From the NCBI RefSeq assembly GCF_003946045.1, contig NZ_RHNW01000011.1:1-64000 (forward strand): a DNA stretch of 64,000 bases, read 5' to 3'. Position 1 is the stretch's first letter. The number at the start of each line of letters is the position of its first letter. Source of the stretch: Levilactobacillus mulengensis (lineage in GTDB: Bacteria; Bacillota; Bacilli; Lactobacillales; Lactobacillaceae). Positions 50,372 to 58,773 of this stretch are shown here, one piece after another. The notes beneath the pieces were generated by a model, which was not told the origin of the DNA, made no database searches, and saw nothing but the letters and a program-made list of their open reading frames with translations. The position numbers were made by a program, and so were the translations under genes.

Positions 50372-51904
50372 ATGTCCAACAACTTTTTAACCATTGATAA
50401 TGGGGGAACTAATACGAAAGTTGCCATCTTTAATGATCAAGGGCAGCAGCTTGCAGTTGCAGCGTTTCCTACAAAAAATCGTGAACGGCAATCAGGTTTC
50501 CATGAGGTTAATCTGGCAGAACTACGTCAGGACTTAGGTAAAACTATTCATAAGGCGTTGAAAAAGTCCCATTTATCGGGTAGCCAGATCAGCGGCATCT
50601 CAACTGTAGGCCATGGAAAAGGTCTCTACACGTTAGATCGTGAACGGCACATTTTTATGGATGGGATTCTTTCAGCTGATAGTCGGGCGGAGGAATATGC
50701 TGAGAAATTTGAAAAGCGAGTCCACGAGATTTTTGATATTAGTCATCAGCATGTCATGACCAGTCAGGCACCGGTAATTTTGCGATGGCTAAAAGACCAC
50801 GAACCGCAGAATTATGCAGAAATAGGTTTCGTACTTTCGAATAAAGATTTTATTCGTTTCCTGTTGACCGGAGAAGTTTTCCAAGAAATTGGAGATGCCT
50901 CAGGAAACAATTTAGTAAATCTGAATACGAAGACTTATGACGACAGATTATTAGATTTCTTTGGTATTCCAGAAATGACCGACAAATTACCTAAACTTGT
51001 TCAAGCAACTGAGCAATGTGGAACGGTTTCAACTAATGTTGAAGACCTCACTGGTTTAAAGGCTGGGACACCAGTATTTGGTGGTATGTTCGATATTGAT
51101 GCCTGTGCGATTGCGACAGGAGTGCTGGACAATGATAAGTTCAGCTTAATTGCGGGAACTTGGAATATGAATATTTTTCCTAATGACCACATGGCCCCTG
51201 AAGAGAGTGGATTAATGAATTCAATCTTTCCAACCGGGAAGAAGCTTATTGAAGCATCCAGTCCGACTTCGGCAGGAAATCTAGCTATCATGATCAAAAT
51301 GCTGATGACAGCAGAACAGAGAGATGCGGAAGCTAATGGTAAGTCAATCTACGACAATCTTGAGGTCTTTCTTGAAAATACAGATGCGACATTCTCAAAG
51401 ATGATTTATTTTCCGTTCTTGTATGGTAGCAATGCTGACCCAGAAGCTTCTGGAGCATTTATCGGTTTGCGTAGTGCAAGCACTAAATCTGAAATGATTC
51501 GTGCCGTATATGAAGGAATTGCATTCGCCCATCGTTATCATGTTCAATCTTTACTGCGAGTATTAGGGCACCAACCACAAGTCATTCGTATGTCTGGTGG
51601 TGGTACAAACTCACCAAGTTGGGTTCAAATGTTTGCTGACGTTTTAAACTTGCCAATCGAATTGGTTGAAGCTAATGAGCTTGGTGGTTTAGGTGGAGCG
51701 ATAGCCTCTGCTGTTGGGACTGGACAATATTCTAACTTAGAGGAAGCAGTTGCCAAAATGTCACGGGTTAAGACACGTTATGAACCTCGACCAGAACAGG
51801 TAGCTATCTATAATCAAAAATATCAGGCTTATGAGTCACTATTGACTGCCTTAGATGGTCATTGGAATCCCTTGAAGAGCTTCCAGGAAGGAGTAGTGCA
51901 ATGA
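50372..51904 (+). CDS. lyxK: L-xylulokinase-like FGGY kinase
   Basis: A 510-residue carbohydrate kinase. The phosphate-1 motif TIDNGGTNTKVAIF lies at the N-terminus, with GHGKGLYTL near residue 86. The substrate Asp lies in GGMFDIDACA near 240, and the adenosine motif RMSGGGTNSPSW near 408. From memory it resembles E. coli LyxK in several blocks, such as ADSRA, RWLKDHEP, TGLKAGTPV and EASPTSAGNL. It would phosphorylate L-xylulose or a related ketose such as 3-keto-L-gulonate. The ATG at 50372 is preferred; a GTG at 50366 also fits the AGGAG. The end overlaps the ulaE-like gene by 4 nt. Confidence 0.85.
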   Translation: MSNNFLTIDNGGTNTKVAIFNDQGQQLAVAAFPTKNRERQSGFHEVNLAELRQDLGKTIHKALKKSHLSGSQISGISTVGHGKGLYTLDRERHIFMDGILSADSRAEEYAEKFEKRVHEIFDISHQHVMTSQAPVILRWLKDHEPQNYAEIGFVLSNKDFIRFLLTGEVFQEIGDASGNNLVNLNTKTYDDRLLDFFGIPEMTDKLPKLVQATEQCGTVSTNVEDLTGLKAGTPVFGGMFDIDACAIATGVLDNDKFSLIAGTWNMNIFPNDHMAPEESGLMNSIFPTGKKLIEASSPTSAGNLAIMIKMLMTAEQRDAEANGKSIYDNLEVFLENTDATFSKMIYFPFLYGSNADPEASGAFIGLRSASTKSEMIRAVYEGIAFAHRYHVQSLLRVLGHQPQVIRMSGGGTNSPSWVQMFADVLNLPIELVEANELGGLGGAIASAVGTGQYSNLEEAVAKMSRVKTRYEPRPEQVAIYNQKYQAYESLLTALDGHWNPLKSFQEGVVQ

Positions 51905-52785
51905 CAGTAAATGCGTTAGGAATTTACGAAAAGGCTTTGCCACAGAATCTTAGTTGGGAAGAAAAATTTAACTTAGTACATGAATTGGGTTTTAACTTTT
52001 TGGAGTTCTCAATTGATGAAAGTGATGAGCGGTTAGCACGATTGGACTGGAGTAAAGAGCAACGCGCTGAGTTTAGAAAAGCAATGTGGAATACGAACAG
52101 TCGAATTAACACCATGATGTTGTCTGGGCATCGTCGCTTTCCGTTAGGCTCAGCTAATCCAGAAATTCGGGCTAAAGCGTTGGATATGATGCAAAAGGCA
52201 ATTAACTTGGCGGTTGATTTGGGTATACGTAATATTCAGATAGCTGGATATGATGTTTATTATGAAAAGAAAACAGTCCAATCACGAGAATACTTTGCTG
52301 AGAATTTAACGAAATGTGTCCGAATGGCTGCCGAAAAGCTTGTGACGCTATCTATTGAAACCATGGATGATCCATTCATCAATTCGATGAGCAAAATTGT
52401 TCACTATAAGACGATGATTAAGAGTCCATTCTTGCAAGGCTATCCAGATTTGGGAAATATTTCTGCTTGGCCAGAAAATGATGTTTCTGAGGATTTGGAA
52501 AATAACATTGAACATGTTGCGGCTGTGCACTTAAAAGATACATTGCCGGTTACGCCGACGTTTAAGGGAAAGTTTAAGGAAGTTCCTTTTGGTGAGGGCT
52601 GTGTTGATTTTGAAGGGTGCTTACGACTGCTTGAACGCTTAAATTATTCTGGCAGTTATACGATTGAAATGTGGACTGGGACTTCTGATGATGCTGTAGA
52701 AGAAGTTAAAAAAGCCAAGCAGTTTTTTGATGAACTTTTTCAAAAAGTAGGGATTACTCAGGAGCCGGTATCGGTTGTAAAATAA
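51901..52785 (+). CDS. ulaE: L-ribulose/L-xylulose 5-phosphate 3-epimerase
   Basis: A 294-residue TIM-barrel epimerase of the UlaE/SgbU family that converts L-xylulose 5-phosphate to L-ribulose 5-phosphate. Metal and catalytic positions appear in LEFSIDESDERLARLDW near residue 35, the glutamate of SIETMDDPFINS near 155, HLKDTLPVTP near 213 and TIEMWTG near 258. The start is the ATG at 51901 behind GGAAGGAG, in an ATGA overlap with the kinase stop, so the two are translationally coupled. It is slightly longer than E. coli UlaE (284). Confidence 0.9.
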   Translation: MTVNALGIYEKALPQNLSWEEKFNLVHELGFNFLEFSIDESDERLARLDWSKEQRAEFRKAMWNTNSRINTMMLSGHRRFPLGSANPEIRAKALDMMQKAINLAVDLGIRNIQIAGYDVYYEKKTVQSREYFAENLTKCVRMAAEKLVTLSIETMDDPFINSMSKIVHYKTMIKSPFLQGYPDLGNISAWPENDVSEDLENNIEHVAAVHLKDTLPVTPTFKGKFKEVPFGEGCVDFEGCLRLLERLNYSGSYTIEMWTGTSDDAVEEVKKAKQFFDELFQKVGITQEPVSVVK

Positions 52786-52797
52786 GGAGAATAAATT

Positions 52798-53529
52798 ATG
52801 CTCGAAAGTTTAAAACAAGAAGTTTATGAAGCAAATATGCGTTTGCCAAAGTTAGGGTTAGTGACTTTTACTTGGGGAAATGTTTCAGGAATTGACCGTG
52901 AAAAAGGGCTTTTCGTCATTAAGCCCTCTGGAGTTGATTACAATGATTTAAAGCCTTCTGATATGGTTGTCGTGAACTTAGATGGGAAAGTTGTGGAAGG
53001 TGAACTGAATCCATCCAGTGACACACCTACGCATACGTATCTCTACAACCATTTTCCAAAGATTGGTGGGATTGTGCACACTCATTCCCCTTGGGCAGTT
53101 TCATTTGCTGGAGCTAAGATGGACGTACCAGCCATGAACACGACGCATGCCGATACTTTTTATGGAGATGTTCCGGCTGCAGACGCCTTAACAGAAGAAG
53201 AAATCAAGGAAGACTACGAAGGCAACACAGGCAAGACCATCGTTAAAACTTTCAACGAACGTGAAATCGATTATGAGGCGGTTCCGGCCGCTTTGGTTAG
53301 CCAGCATGGTCCATTTGCTTGGGGACCAACTCCTGATAAAGCAGTGTATAATGCTAAGGTGTTAGAAGTTGTCGCAGAAGAAGATTATCACACGATGCAA
53401 TTAACACGTGCCAATAGTGAATTGCCACAATACTTGCTAGATAAGCATTACTTGCGTAAGCACGGAAAGAATGCTTATTATGGTCAAAATAATGCGCATT
53501 CTAAGGATCATGCTGCACGAGAAAATTAA
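52798..53529 (+). CDS. ulaF: L-ribulose-5-phosphate 4-epimerase
   Basis: A 243-residue class II aldolase-like epimerase of the AraD/UlaF family that yields D-xylulose 5-phosphate. The zinc-binding blocks are HTHSPWAVSFA near residue 95 and SQHGPFAWG near 176. The N-terminal LVTFTWGNVSG near 21 and KPSGVDYNDL near 43 bind the phosphate. It is the last gene of operon 2 and feeds the phosphoketolase or pentose-phosphate route. AAGGAGA precedes the ATG. AraD and UlaF cannot be told apart by eye; the ulaE neighbour favours ulaF. Confidence 0.92.
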   Translation: MLESLKQEVYEANMRLPKLGLVTFTWGNVSGIDREKGLFVIKPSGVDYNDLKPSDMVVVNLDGKVVEGELNPSSDTPTHTYLYNHFPKIGGIVHTHSPWAVSFAGAKMDVPAMNTTHADTFYGDVPAADALTEEEIKEDYEGNTGKTIVKTFNEREIDYEAVPAALVSQHGPFAWGPTPDKAVYNAKVLEVVAEEDYHTMQLTRANSELPQYLLDKHYLRKHGKNAYYGQNNAHSKDHAAREN

Positions 53530-53636
53530 TGCTTTCAGTTTATATCAGATCTAGTAAGTGACGATATTCTCCCCAAAATTCCCTCTATTAACACTGGTTG
53601 ACAGAGAGTCAAATCTTTTGACTAAAAGTACGCACT

Positions 53637-53677
53637 AAAAAACGTCTGAGATTTTTATCTCAGGCGTTTTCTAGTGA
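53637..53677. repeat. Right 41-bp direct repeat of the island (terminator)
   Basis: Identical over 41 bp to 42832-42872. It serves as the terminator of minus-strand pepC and of the island. Before insertion the small membrane protein gene and pepC would have shared a single copy. Confidence 0.85.
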
Positions 53678-53685
53678 CCAACAAC

Positions 53686-55020
53686 TTAGGCTAAGGCACC
53701 CATTGGATCCCAAGGAGCCAAAACAGTTGGTTCTTCAGTTTCTTGAATTTGCTTCAAGTCGTCAGGCAAGAATTGCTTGTTGACCACAACTTGGTAGCAG
53801 TATTCGTCCATCCAGGCGTCGCTCATCACGAAGTAACCCTTCGTGCCGACCTTTTCACCCCAGGAGTTTTCAACCTTCCACTTGGTTGGTTGGCCGTCGA
53901 CTAAATCGACACCAGTCAAGACCATGGCGTGGGTCATCATGCTTTCCCCGTAGTCCAGGCGTTCTGCCTTGGTCGTGGAGAAGTCGATGCTGAAGAGGGC
54001 ATCCTTGTCGTAGTACTTGGTGTCCATGATTCCCTTTTGACGTTCGGAAGATTGACCAACATCACAACCGAACCAAACAGATTGGCCAGCCTGCAATTGC
54101 TTGATGGCTAATTGTTTGAAGTCCTTCATTGTAACGTTCAAATGCTTCACTTGACGGCCGTTGACCACGTTACCCAGCATTTCAACGGTGTAAGTGTGGT
54201 TGTATGGCTTGTCAGCGGTTGGCGCGTTGATGATGGACACGTAATCGGTCAAGTCCCAGTTGATGTACTTGTCGAAGAATGACTTTGGCGTTAAGTCCTT
54301 GTCGATGTGGTATTGCTTGTCATCGTCGCGGTATTCGAAGTCAAACTTGCTGACGGGTTCGCCGAGGGAGAAACTCAGTAAGCGGTAAACTTCGCCGAGC
54401 ATCTTGTCTTTGGCAGCGGCGATGTCGTCGGTGCTAGCCTTGTCAGCAACCAGCTTACGTAAAATCACGGCATCCTTACGCAGCTTCAGGTTCAAGGTGC
54501 TGTTGAGTTCGTTAGACTTGGAACTGTTGTAGGTTTCAGGCATCACAGACTTGGGCACAATCCCGTATTTTTGAATGATAGCACACAGCATGTCCCATTG
54601 CCCACCGTCTTGTTGGGGGGTCGCCATTAAGAAGGCAACCTTCCGACTAGACGTAGGTTGGTCAGCGGTGGCCAAGACGTTTTCGTAGAAGTAGTTAGCT
54701 TTTTCAAATTTGTCCCAGAAATTGGTGTAGTTTTGGGATAATTCAAAGTCACTTAAGTTAAACAGGTCGGCTAAGTGATGACGCATGGTGTTCAATGCGG
54801 CAAACATCCAGCAGCGGCCACTTTGCTTTTGGTTAGCAACTTTCCCGGTGTCCAAGTCAATGGAGAACACGGGAGTCATGTCGGTTTCGGAAGCGTAATC
54901 GGCAGACGTTGCTAAGATACCTTGATGACTGACGGCGCGTTCTAAAACCTTTGCGGTTGGGTCAGTAGCTAAAGCTTGTTGATAACGGGCGGTTTGATCC
55001 GCCGTAATTTCTTTACTCAA
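53686..55020 (-). CDS. pepC: Aminopeptidase C (C1 cysteine peptidase)
   Basis: A 444-residue cytoplasmic aminopeptidase of the bleomycin hydrolase family. The catalytic Cys lies in KQSGRCWMFAALN near residue 70, the His in MMTHAMVLTGV near 364 and the Asn in VENSWGEK near 388. The C-terminal PWDPMGALA tail reaches into the active site in this family. The TTG at 55020 has AGGAG at 10 nt and gives MSKEITADQ; a GTG at 55029 is too close to that site. It releases N-terminal residues from casein-type peptides. Confidence 0.95.
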   Translation of the reverse strand: MSKEITADQTARYQQALATDPTAKVLERAVSHQGILATSADYASETDMTPVFSIDLDTGKVANQKQSGRCWMFAALNTMRHHLADLFNLSDFELSQNYTNFWDKFEKANYFYENVLATADQPTSSRKVAFLMATPQQDGGQWDMLCAIIQKYGIVPKSVMPETYNSSKSNELNSTLNLKLRKDAVILRKLVADKASTDDIAAAKDKMLGEVYRLLSFSLGEPVSKFDFEYRDDDKQYHIDKDLTPKSFFDKYINWDLTDYVSIINAPTADKPYNHTYTVEMLGNVVNGRQVKHLNVTMKDFKQLAIKQLQAGQSVWFGCDVGQSSERQKGIMDTKYYDKDALFSIDFSTTKAERLDYGESMMTHAMVLTGVDLVDGQPTKWKVENSWGEKVGTKGYFVMSDAWMDEYCYQVVVNKQFLPDDLKQIQETEEPTVLAPWDPMGALA

Positions 55021-55072
55021 TGACGTCACTCTCCTATCTTATTCTCTCATTGTACTCCAATCTTCTCATTTT

Positions 55073-55267
55073 TTGTATAGAATTGGGCAAGTTGCTGAAA
55101 AATATGGTGACAGGCGAGGCGGGTTTGTGGATACTAGGACTAAACGAAGTGAAAAGGGGCGTGGTGATTTGGCTATTGCGGATAGTATTTTTTACATGGT
55201 GGTTTTAGGCGCTGTTGGGGCGACGGTTGTTGGGTTGGTGTGGTTGTTGCTGAGACGTCGAAAGTAA
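55073..55267 (+). CDS. Doubtful small membrane protein
   Basis: A 64-codon frame with one C-terminal hydrophobic stretch (FYMVVLGAVGATVVGLVWLL) and an RRRK end. The TTG start has no ribosome site. The membrane tail with basic end looks real, but the N-terminal half is not recognised. It could be a small membrane peptide or the end of a lost gene. Confidence 0.3.
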   Translation: MYRIGQVAEKYGDRRGGFVDTRTKRSEKGRGDLAIADSIFYMVVLGAVGATVVGLVWLLLRRRK

Positions 55268-55274
55268 ATAATGA

Positions 55275-55322
55275 AAAAGGGATTGCCTTTCCTCGTAGAA
55301 CTTGAGGAAGGGTATCCCTTTC
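55275..55322. terminator. Terminator between 55267 and the aldo/keto reductase gene
   Basis: AAAGGGAT...ATCCCTTT encloses CCTTTCCTC/GAGGAAGG. It lies just past the stop of the minus-strand gene and has A and T runs. Confidence 0.85.
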
Positions 55323-55335
55323 AACTTTTAGGTAT

Positions 55336-56142
55336 TTAGTCGTAATTCAAATGCTTGTCTTGATCCAACCCATTAATTTCGGCAATTTCTGCATCCGTTA
55401 AGTGAAAACCAGAAATTTCAAAGTTTTCGCGCACCCGGGCTGGCTTGGACGACTTCGGAAAGACCACGAAGCCCGTGTCGATTTGCCACCGCAAAACGAT
55501 TTGAGCAGGGGACTTGCCGTATTTGTCGGCCAACTTCGAAATGACGGGGTCTTCGAGAATCAAATGACCGTGACCAATTGGGGAGTAGCCTTCATTGATG
55601 ATGCCGTTGTCCGTATCGAACTTGCCCAGGTCGGCTTGCACCTTGTAGGGATGGCGTTCGATTTGGTTGACCATTGGCTTAACCTTAGCCATGGCAAAGA
55701 CCTGTTCGAGTTGGTCCTTGGAGAAGTTGGACACCCCGATGGCCCGGACCTTCTTTTGTTGGTACAGGGTTTCTAGGGCGCGCCACGTGTCCAAGGTCAG
55801 GTCGAAGTTTTTCTCATTAGGCCAGTGGATCAGATAGAGATCCAGGTAGTCTAGCTGTAAGTCGGCTAACGTCTTGTCAAAGGCGGCCAGGGTCTTGTCG
55901 TAACCTTGATCGGCGTTCCAGACCTTAGAGGTGATAAACAGGTCAGACCGGTCAACGCCGGAAGCCTTGATAGCCGCGCCAACGGCTGGTTCATTGCCGT
56001 AAATGTGGGCACAATCGAGGTGCCGGTAGCCAGCGTCTAAAGCTGTCTTGATTGATGCGGGGACGTCCTTGCTATCAATTAAATAGGTCCCGAATCCTAA
56101 CATTGGGATGGTCACGCCGTTGCTTAACTTTGTCGTTTCCAT
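55336..56142 (-). CDS. Aldo/keto reductase
   Basis: A 268-residue NAD(P)H-dependent reductase. The AKR tetrad is visible: Asp in HLDCAHIYGNE near residue 43, Tyr in the same block near 48, Lys in FITSKVWN near 73 and His in YLIHWPNE near 106. The GVSNF motif lies near 136, and VVFPKSSKPARVREN near 226 binds the cofactor. The nearest functional group is the 2,5-diketogluconate reductase-like family, of broad substrate range. It has no operon partner on its strand. Confidence 0.93.
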   Translation of the reverse strand: METTKLSNGVTIPMLGFGTYLIDSKDVPASIKTALDAGYRHLDCAHIYGNEPAVGAAIKASGVDRSDLFITSKVWNADQGYDKTLAAFDKTLADLQLDYLDLYLIHWPNEKNFDLTLDTWRALETLYQQKKVRAIGVSNFSKDQLEQVFAMAKVKPMVNQIERHPYKVQADLGKFDTDNGIINEGYSPIGHGHLILEDPVISKLADKYGKSPAQIVLRWQIDTGFVVFPKSSKPARVRENFEISGFHLTDAEIAEINGLDQDKHLNYD

Positions 56143-56252
56143 GTCTTTACCTCGCTCTACAAATATTTAACGCATGCCTTAATGATACACTACCGAGCTA
56201 TTAGTTTCATGGGTGAGGCCTTAACGACAGTCATATATTGATGGCTGTACGA

Positions 56253-56336
56253 AAAACGCGCCTGGGATTTCTCTCAGACGCGTTTGTTATTGCAATTTTA
56301 GATGGTGGAACCAGCTAACCGCCCTATGTCCCACTC
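56253..56336 (-). repeat. GAGTGGGACA 3' element, copy 2, with terminator
   Basis: On the minus strand it begins 8 nt after the rpiA stop with GAGTGGGACATAGGGCG. GTGG(G)AC pairs with GTTCCAC, and the element ends in the CGCG terminator at 56253-56286. It shares its head and tail with 33942-34115. Confidence 0.5.
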
Positions 56337-56344
56337 TTGAAAAA

Positions 56345-57031
56345 TTAGTCGCGAGCGTTCAAGACTTCTGGGCCGTCTTGACGACCAACGATGACCGTGT
56401 TGACCGTGTCCAGGAATAAACCATGTTCCACGATACCCACGATGCCGTTTAACGTGTTGGCTAATTCGTGAGGATGGTCGATGCGACCCAGGTGCAGGTC
56501 GATGATGTAGTTTTTGGAGTCGGTTAAGACGTGGCTGCCGTCTTCTTGCATCCGGAAACTAGGGTTGAAGCCCATCTTGTCTAATTTTTCCAAGACGTGG
56601 CTGGAACCGAAGGGGATGACTTCCAGTGGCAATGGGAACTTGCCCAGGTGGTGAACCATTTTGCTCTCATCCACGATCCACATGTTCTTGGTGGAGTTGA
56701 TGGCAACGATCTTTTCCCACAGGTGAGCGGCACCGCCACCCTTGATACCTTGGAAGTTGTCGTCAATTTCGTCGGCACCGTCAATGGTGAGGTCGAGGTG
56801 GTCGACTTCATCTAATTGCTTGATGGTGATGCCGAGGGATTCGGCTTGCTTGGCGGAACGGTCGGACGTGGCCACACCAACGATACTGAGGCCTTCGTTC
56901 TTCACTCGTTCGCCGAGGGCGTCAATCATGTAACGGACGGTCGAACCGGTCCCGATACCTAAAATCATGCCGTCCTTAACGTACTTAACGGCTTCTTGGC
57001 CAACAAGGGCTTTTAATGCGTTTTGATCCAT
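56345..57031 (-). CDS. rpiA: Ribose-5-phosphate isomerase A
   Basis: A 228-residue isomerase between ribose 5-phosphate and ribulose 5-phosphate. Blocks are [15 protein letters not shown] near residue 26, [20 protein letters not shown] near 81 with the catalytic acids, and [14 protein letters not shown] near 137. Length is normal. It lies 5 nt before the stop-side neighbour on the same strand, so the GNAT-like gene and rpiA form an operon. Confidence 0.96.
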   Translation of the reverse strand: MDQNALKALVGQEAVKYVKDGMILGIGTGSTVRYMIDALGERVKNEGLSIVGVATSDRSAKQAESLGITIKQLDEVDHLDLTIDGADEIDDNFQGIKGGGAAHLWEKIVAINSTKNMWIVDESKMVHHLGKFPLPLEVIPFGSSHVLEKLDKMGFNPSFRMQEDGSHVLTDSKNYIIDLHLGRIDHPHELANTLNGIVGIVEHGLFLDTVNTVIVGRQDGPEVLNARD

Positions 57032-57036
57032 CTTAA

Positions 57037-57381
57037 CTACTCCTCTTCTGTGTGTTCTAGATGTAAAGCAACTGGCTTGACCGCCGCGTCACCGGTCACG
57101 GGTAGCTGATTAGCTGCCAAAATGGCCTGTTCCTCGGGGTGCTGGCTGAAGTACCGTTTGGCGTACGGATCAAGCAGTTTAACCGTCACGTTCGCGGTCG
57201 TTGCCAGTTGGGTAAAACGATTTATCAGTTGGTCAGCTAGCGTCGTGGCGGACTGTGAAGGGCGGACAAAGATTTGTTCAAGCACCCAGCTGGTGTCGCT
57301 CAAACACAGGTAGTGTAGGCTTGCCAGCAGCTGCTCGTCTTGGGTAATCTGCAATTGCCCGGGGTGTTCCGTAATCGTCAT
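57037..57381 (-). CDS. GNAT-like N-acetyltransferase (YjdJ/COG2388 type)
   Basis: A 114-residue protein of the small GNAT-like group. [24 protein letters not shown] near the N-terminus is the family beta4 region. The short VRPS-ADQLINR part takes the place of the acetyl-CoA loop, and [17 protein letters not shown] matches the conserved C-terminal pattern. The substrate is unknown. It overlaps nothing and precedes rpiA by 5 nt. The 57382-58141 gap upstream holds repeat copy C, a GGCTTAG/CTAAGCC hairpin (57811-57835) and no gene I can support. Confidence 0.85.
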   Translation of the reverse strand: MTITEHPGQLQITQDEQLLASLHYLCLSDTSWVLEQIFVRPSQSATTLADQLINRFTQLATTANVTVKLLDPYAKRYFSQHPEEQAILAANQLPVTGDAAVKPVALHLEHTEEE

Positions 57382-57860
57382 GGGTAAACTCCTTTCATGA
57401 CCAGTCTCGCCTCTAATTCTGGTCTATCGGCCGGTCATTGTCAACTCCTTTTCCCCGGCAAAAAAGTTTGACGCTGGGCAGACTTTTGCTGGTAATCACG
57501 GGGGAGGTTGCTTACACTAAAGTAGGCATTGCCGGGCCGACCGAATTGGGAGGCTCACACTGTTTAAACCAATAGCTACAAAAGAAGCTCGACCAATTCA
57601 ACCGACCAGTTCGGATATAATCGTTGCGAATGCTGGTGTAAATGGTAAAATTACTAACTCACGGTAACTAGGCCAATCGAAAATTAGAGGGTTAACGTCT
57701 GTGTAAAAGCTGTTGAACCCAGCGACAAAAAGATAATGATGAGGTCCTCTGCTGATTGGCCTGCTATCACGTTGATTGACTGGATTAATATGCGAGAGAC
57801 GGTGACGGATGGCTTAGTCGATTACGGGCTAAGCCAATGTAAGCCGCAGGGCTGGGAAAC

Positions 57861-58073
57861 TGGACCAGTCGTGGTAGTGACCAGAGGTGAGCCAAGGTGA
57901 CCAGCTGTGTCGGTGGTCTTGGCTGGCGTTCTTTGCCAGCCTAGTCCACGGGGCAACCTTTGCGACCGTTCCTCAGGCGCAAAGTTGAGGTGGAAGCCCG
58001 TTTCTCAGGCTGGAACCGACCCCACAGCAGGGCAGCTTGAGCTCACCGCCGGGAACGGACGCGACTAGGTCCA
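57861..58073 (-). ncRNA. Structured repeat element, copy C
   Basis: On the minus strand this 213-nt copy has outer helix TGGACCTAGTCG with CGACTGGTCCA (one bulge). P1 is GGTGAGC/GCTCACC, where copy A has GGCGGGC/GCCCGCC. GCTGTG/CACAGC is kept. One hairpin is CTTTGCG/CGCAAAG, where A has CTTTGAG/CTCAAAG. The other is GGCTGGC/GCCAGCC, where A has AGCTGAG/CTCAGCT. The loop motif CCTGAGRARCGG occurs twice. No clear -10 box was found on its 5' side. Confidence 0.6.
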
Positions 58074-58141
58074 TTTTCACCAGCCCGGAGGCGACACCAA
58101 GGACAAACAAAGACAAAAGACTATCAAGGGAGTGTTTTGAC

Positions 58142-58681
58142 ATGCAACGAGGATTTGAAATTGTCAGTAAGTACGCCAACCAAGGACTAAAGCTGCCGTA
58201 CCGGACCACCCAACAGGCGGCCGGCTACGATTTTGAGTGTGCGGCAGACTTTACCCTGCCATCTATTTGGCGGCATGACCTACTCCACGCCTTCAAGCGA
58301 CTTCGGCACCAGAACGAGCTGACGACCGAGGAATTACTGGCCGGTCAAAGCGACCTGAAGCCATGGCTGGTACCAACGGGGGTCAAGGCCTACATGCAAC
58401 CGGGCGAGGTCTTGATTCTGGCCAACCGGTCCAGCAGTCCGTTGAAACACAACCTGATTTTACCCAATGGTATCGGGGTGATTGACGCGGATTACTACAA
58501 TAATGAAAAGAACGAGGGCGAAATTTTCGTCCAGTTAATCAATGTTGGATTAGAGGACCAGGTCATTAAGAAGGGGCAACGTATTGCGCAGGGCCTGTTC
58601 ATGCCGTATTTATTGGCTGATGATGAGCAGGCGCCGCAACAACAGCGGACCGGTGGATTCGGGTCGTCTGACCGTAACTAA
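58142..58681 (+). CDS. dut: dUTP diphosphatase (dUTPase family)
   Basis: A 179-residue dUTPase-type protein that hydrolyses dUTP to dUMP. Motif-like segments are AGYDFECAAD near residue 25, LANRSSSPLKHNLILPNGIGVIDADYY from about 99 to 124, and VIKKGQRIAQGLFMPY near 143, plus the glycine-rich tail RTGGFGSSDRN that closes the active site. It has an insert between motifs I and II, as in other lactobacillar members. The start is the ATG at 58142 behind AAGGGAG; upstream in-frame codons fall in copy C. Upstream of radA, as is common in this group. Confidence 0.92.
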   Translation: MQRGFEIVSKYANQGLKLPYRTTQQAAGYDFECAADFTLPSIWRHDLLHAFKRLRHQNELTTEELLAGQSDLKPWLVPTGVKAYMQPGEVLILANRSSSPLKHNLILPNGIGVIDADYYNNEKNEGEIFVQLINVGLEDQVIKKGQRIAQGLFMPYLLADDEQAPQQQRTGGFGSSDRN

Positions 58682-58773
58682 AACTTTACAATTGACGTTG
58701 ATAGACTAGTGGGGGATTGCCCGCTAGATATGCTAAAATAAGGGTATTCAGACTAAGAAAAAGGGGGATCTCC

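Noticed and set aside
42873-53636. The island as a prophage or integrative element
   Set aside because: No integrase, transposase, replication or structural genes are present; only metabolic genes lie between the repeats.
57973-58209. Minus-strand 78-codon frame over repeat copy C
   Set aside because: It is explained by the structured repeat and overlaps the dut start.
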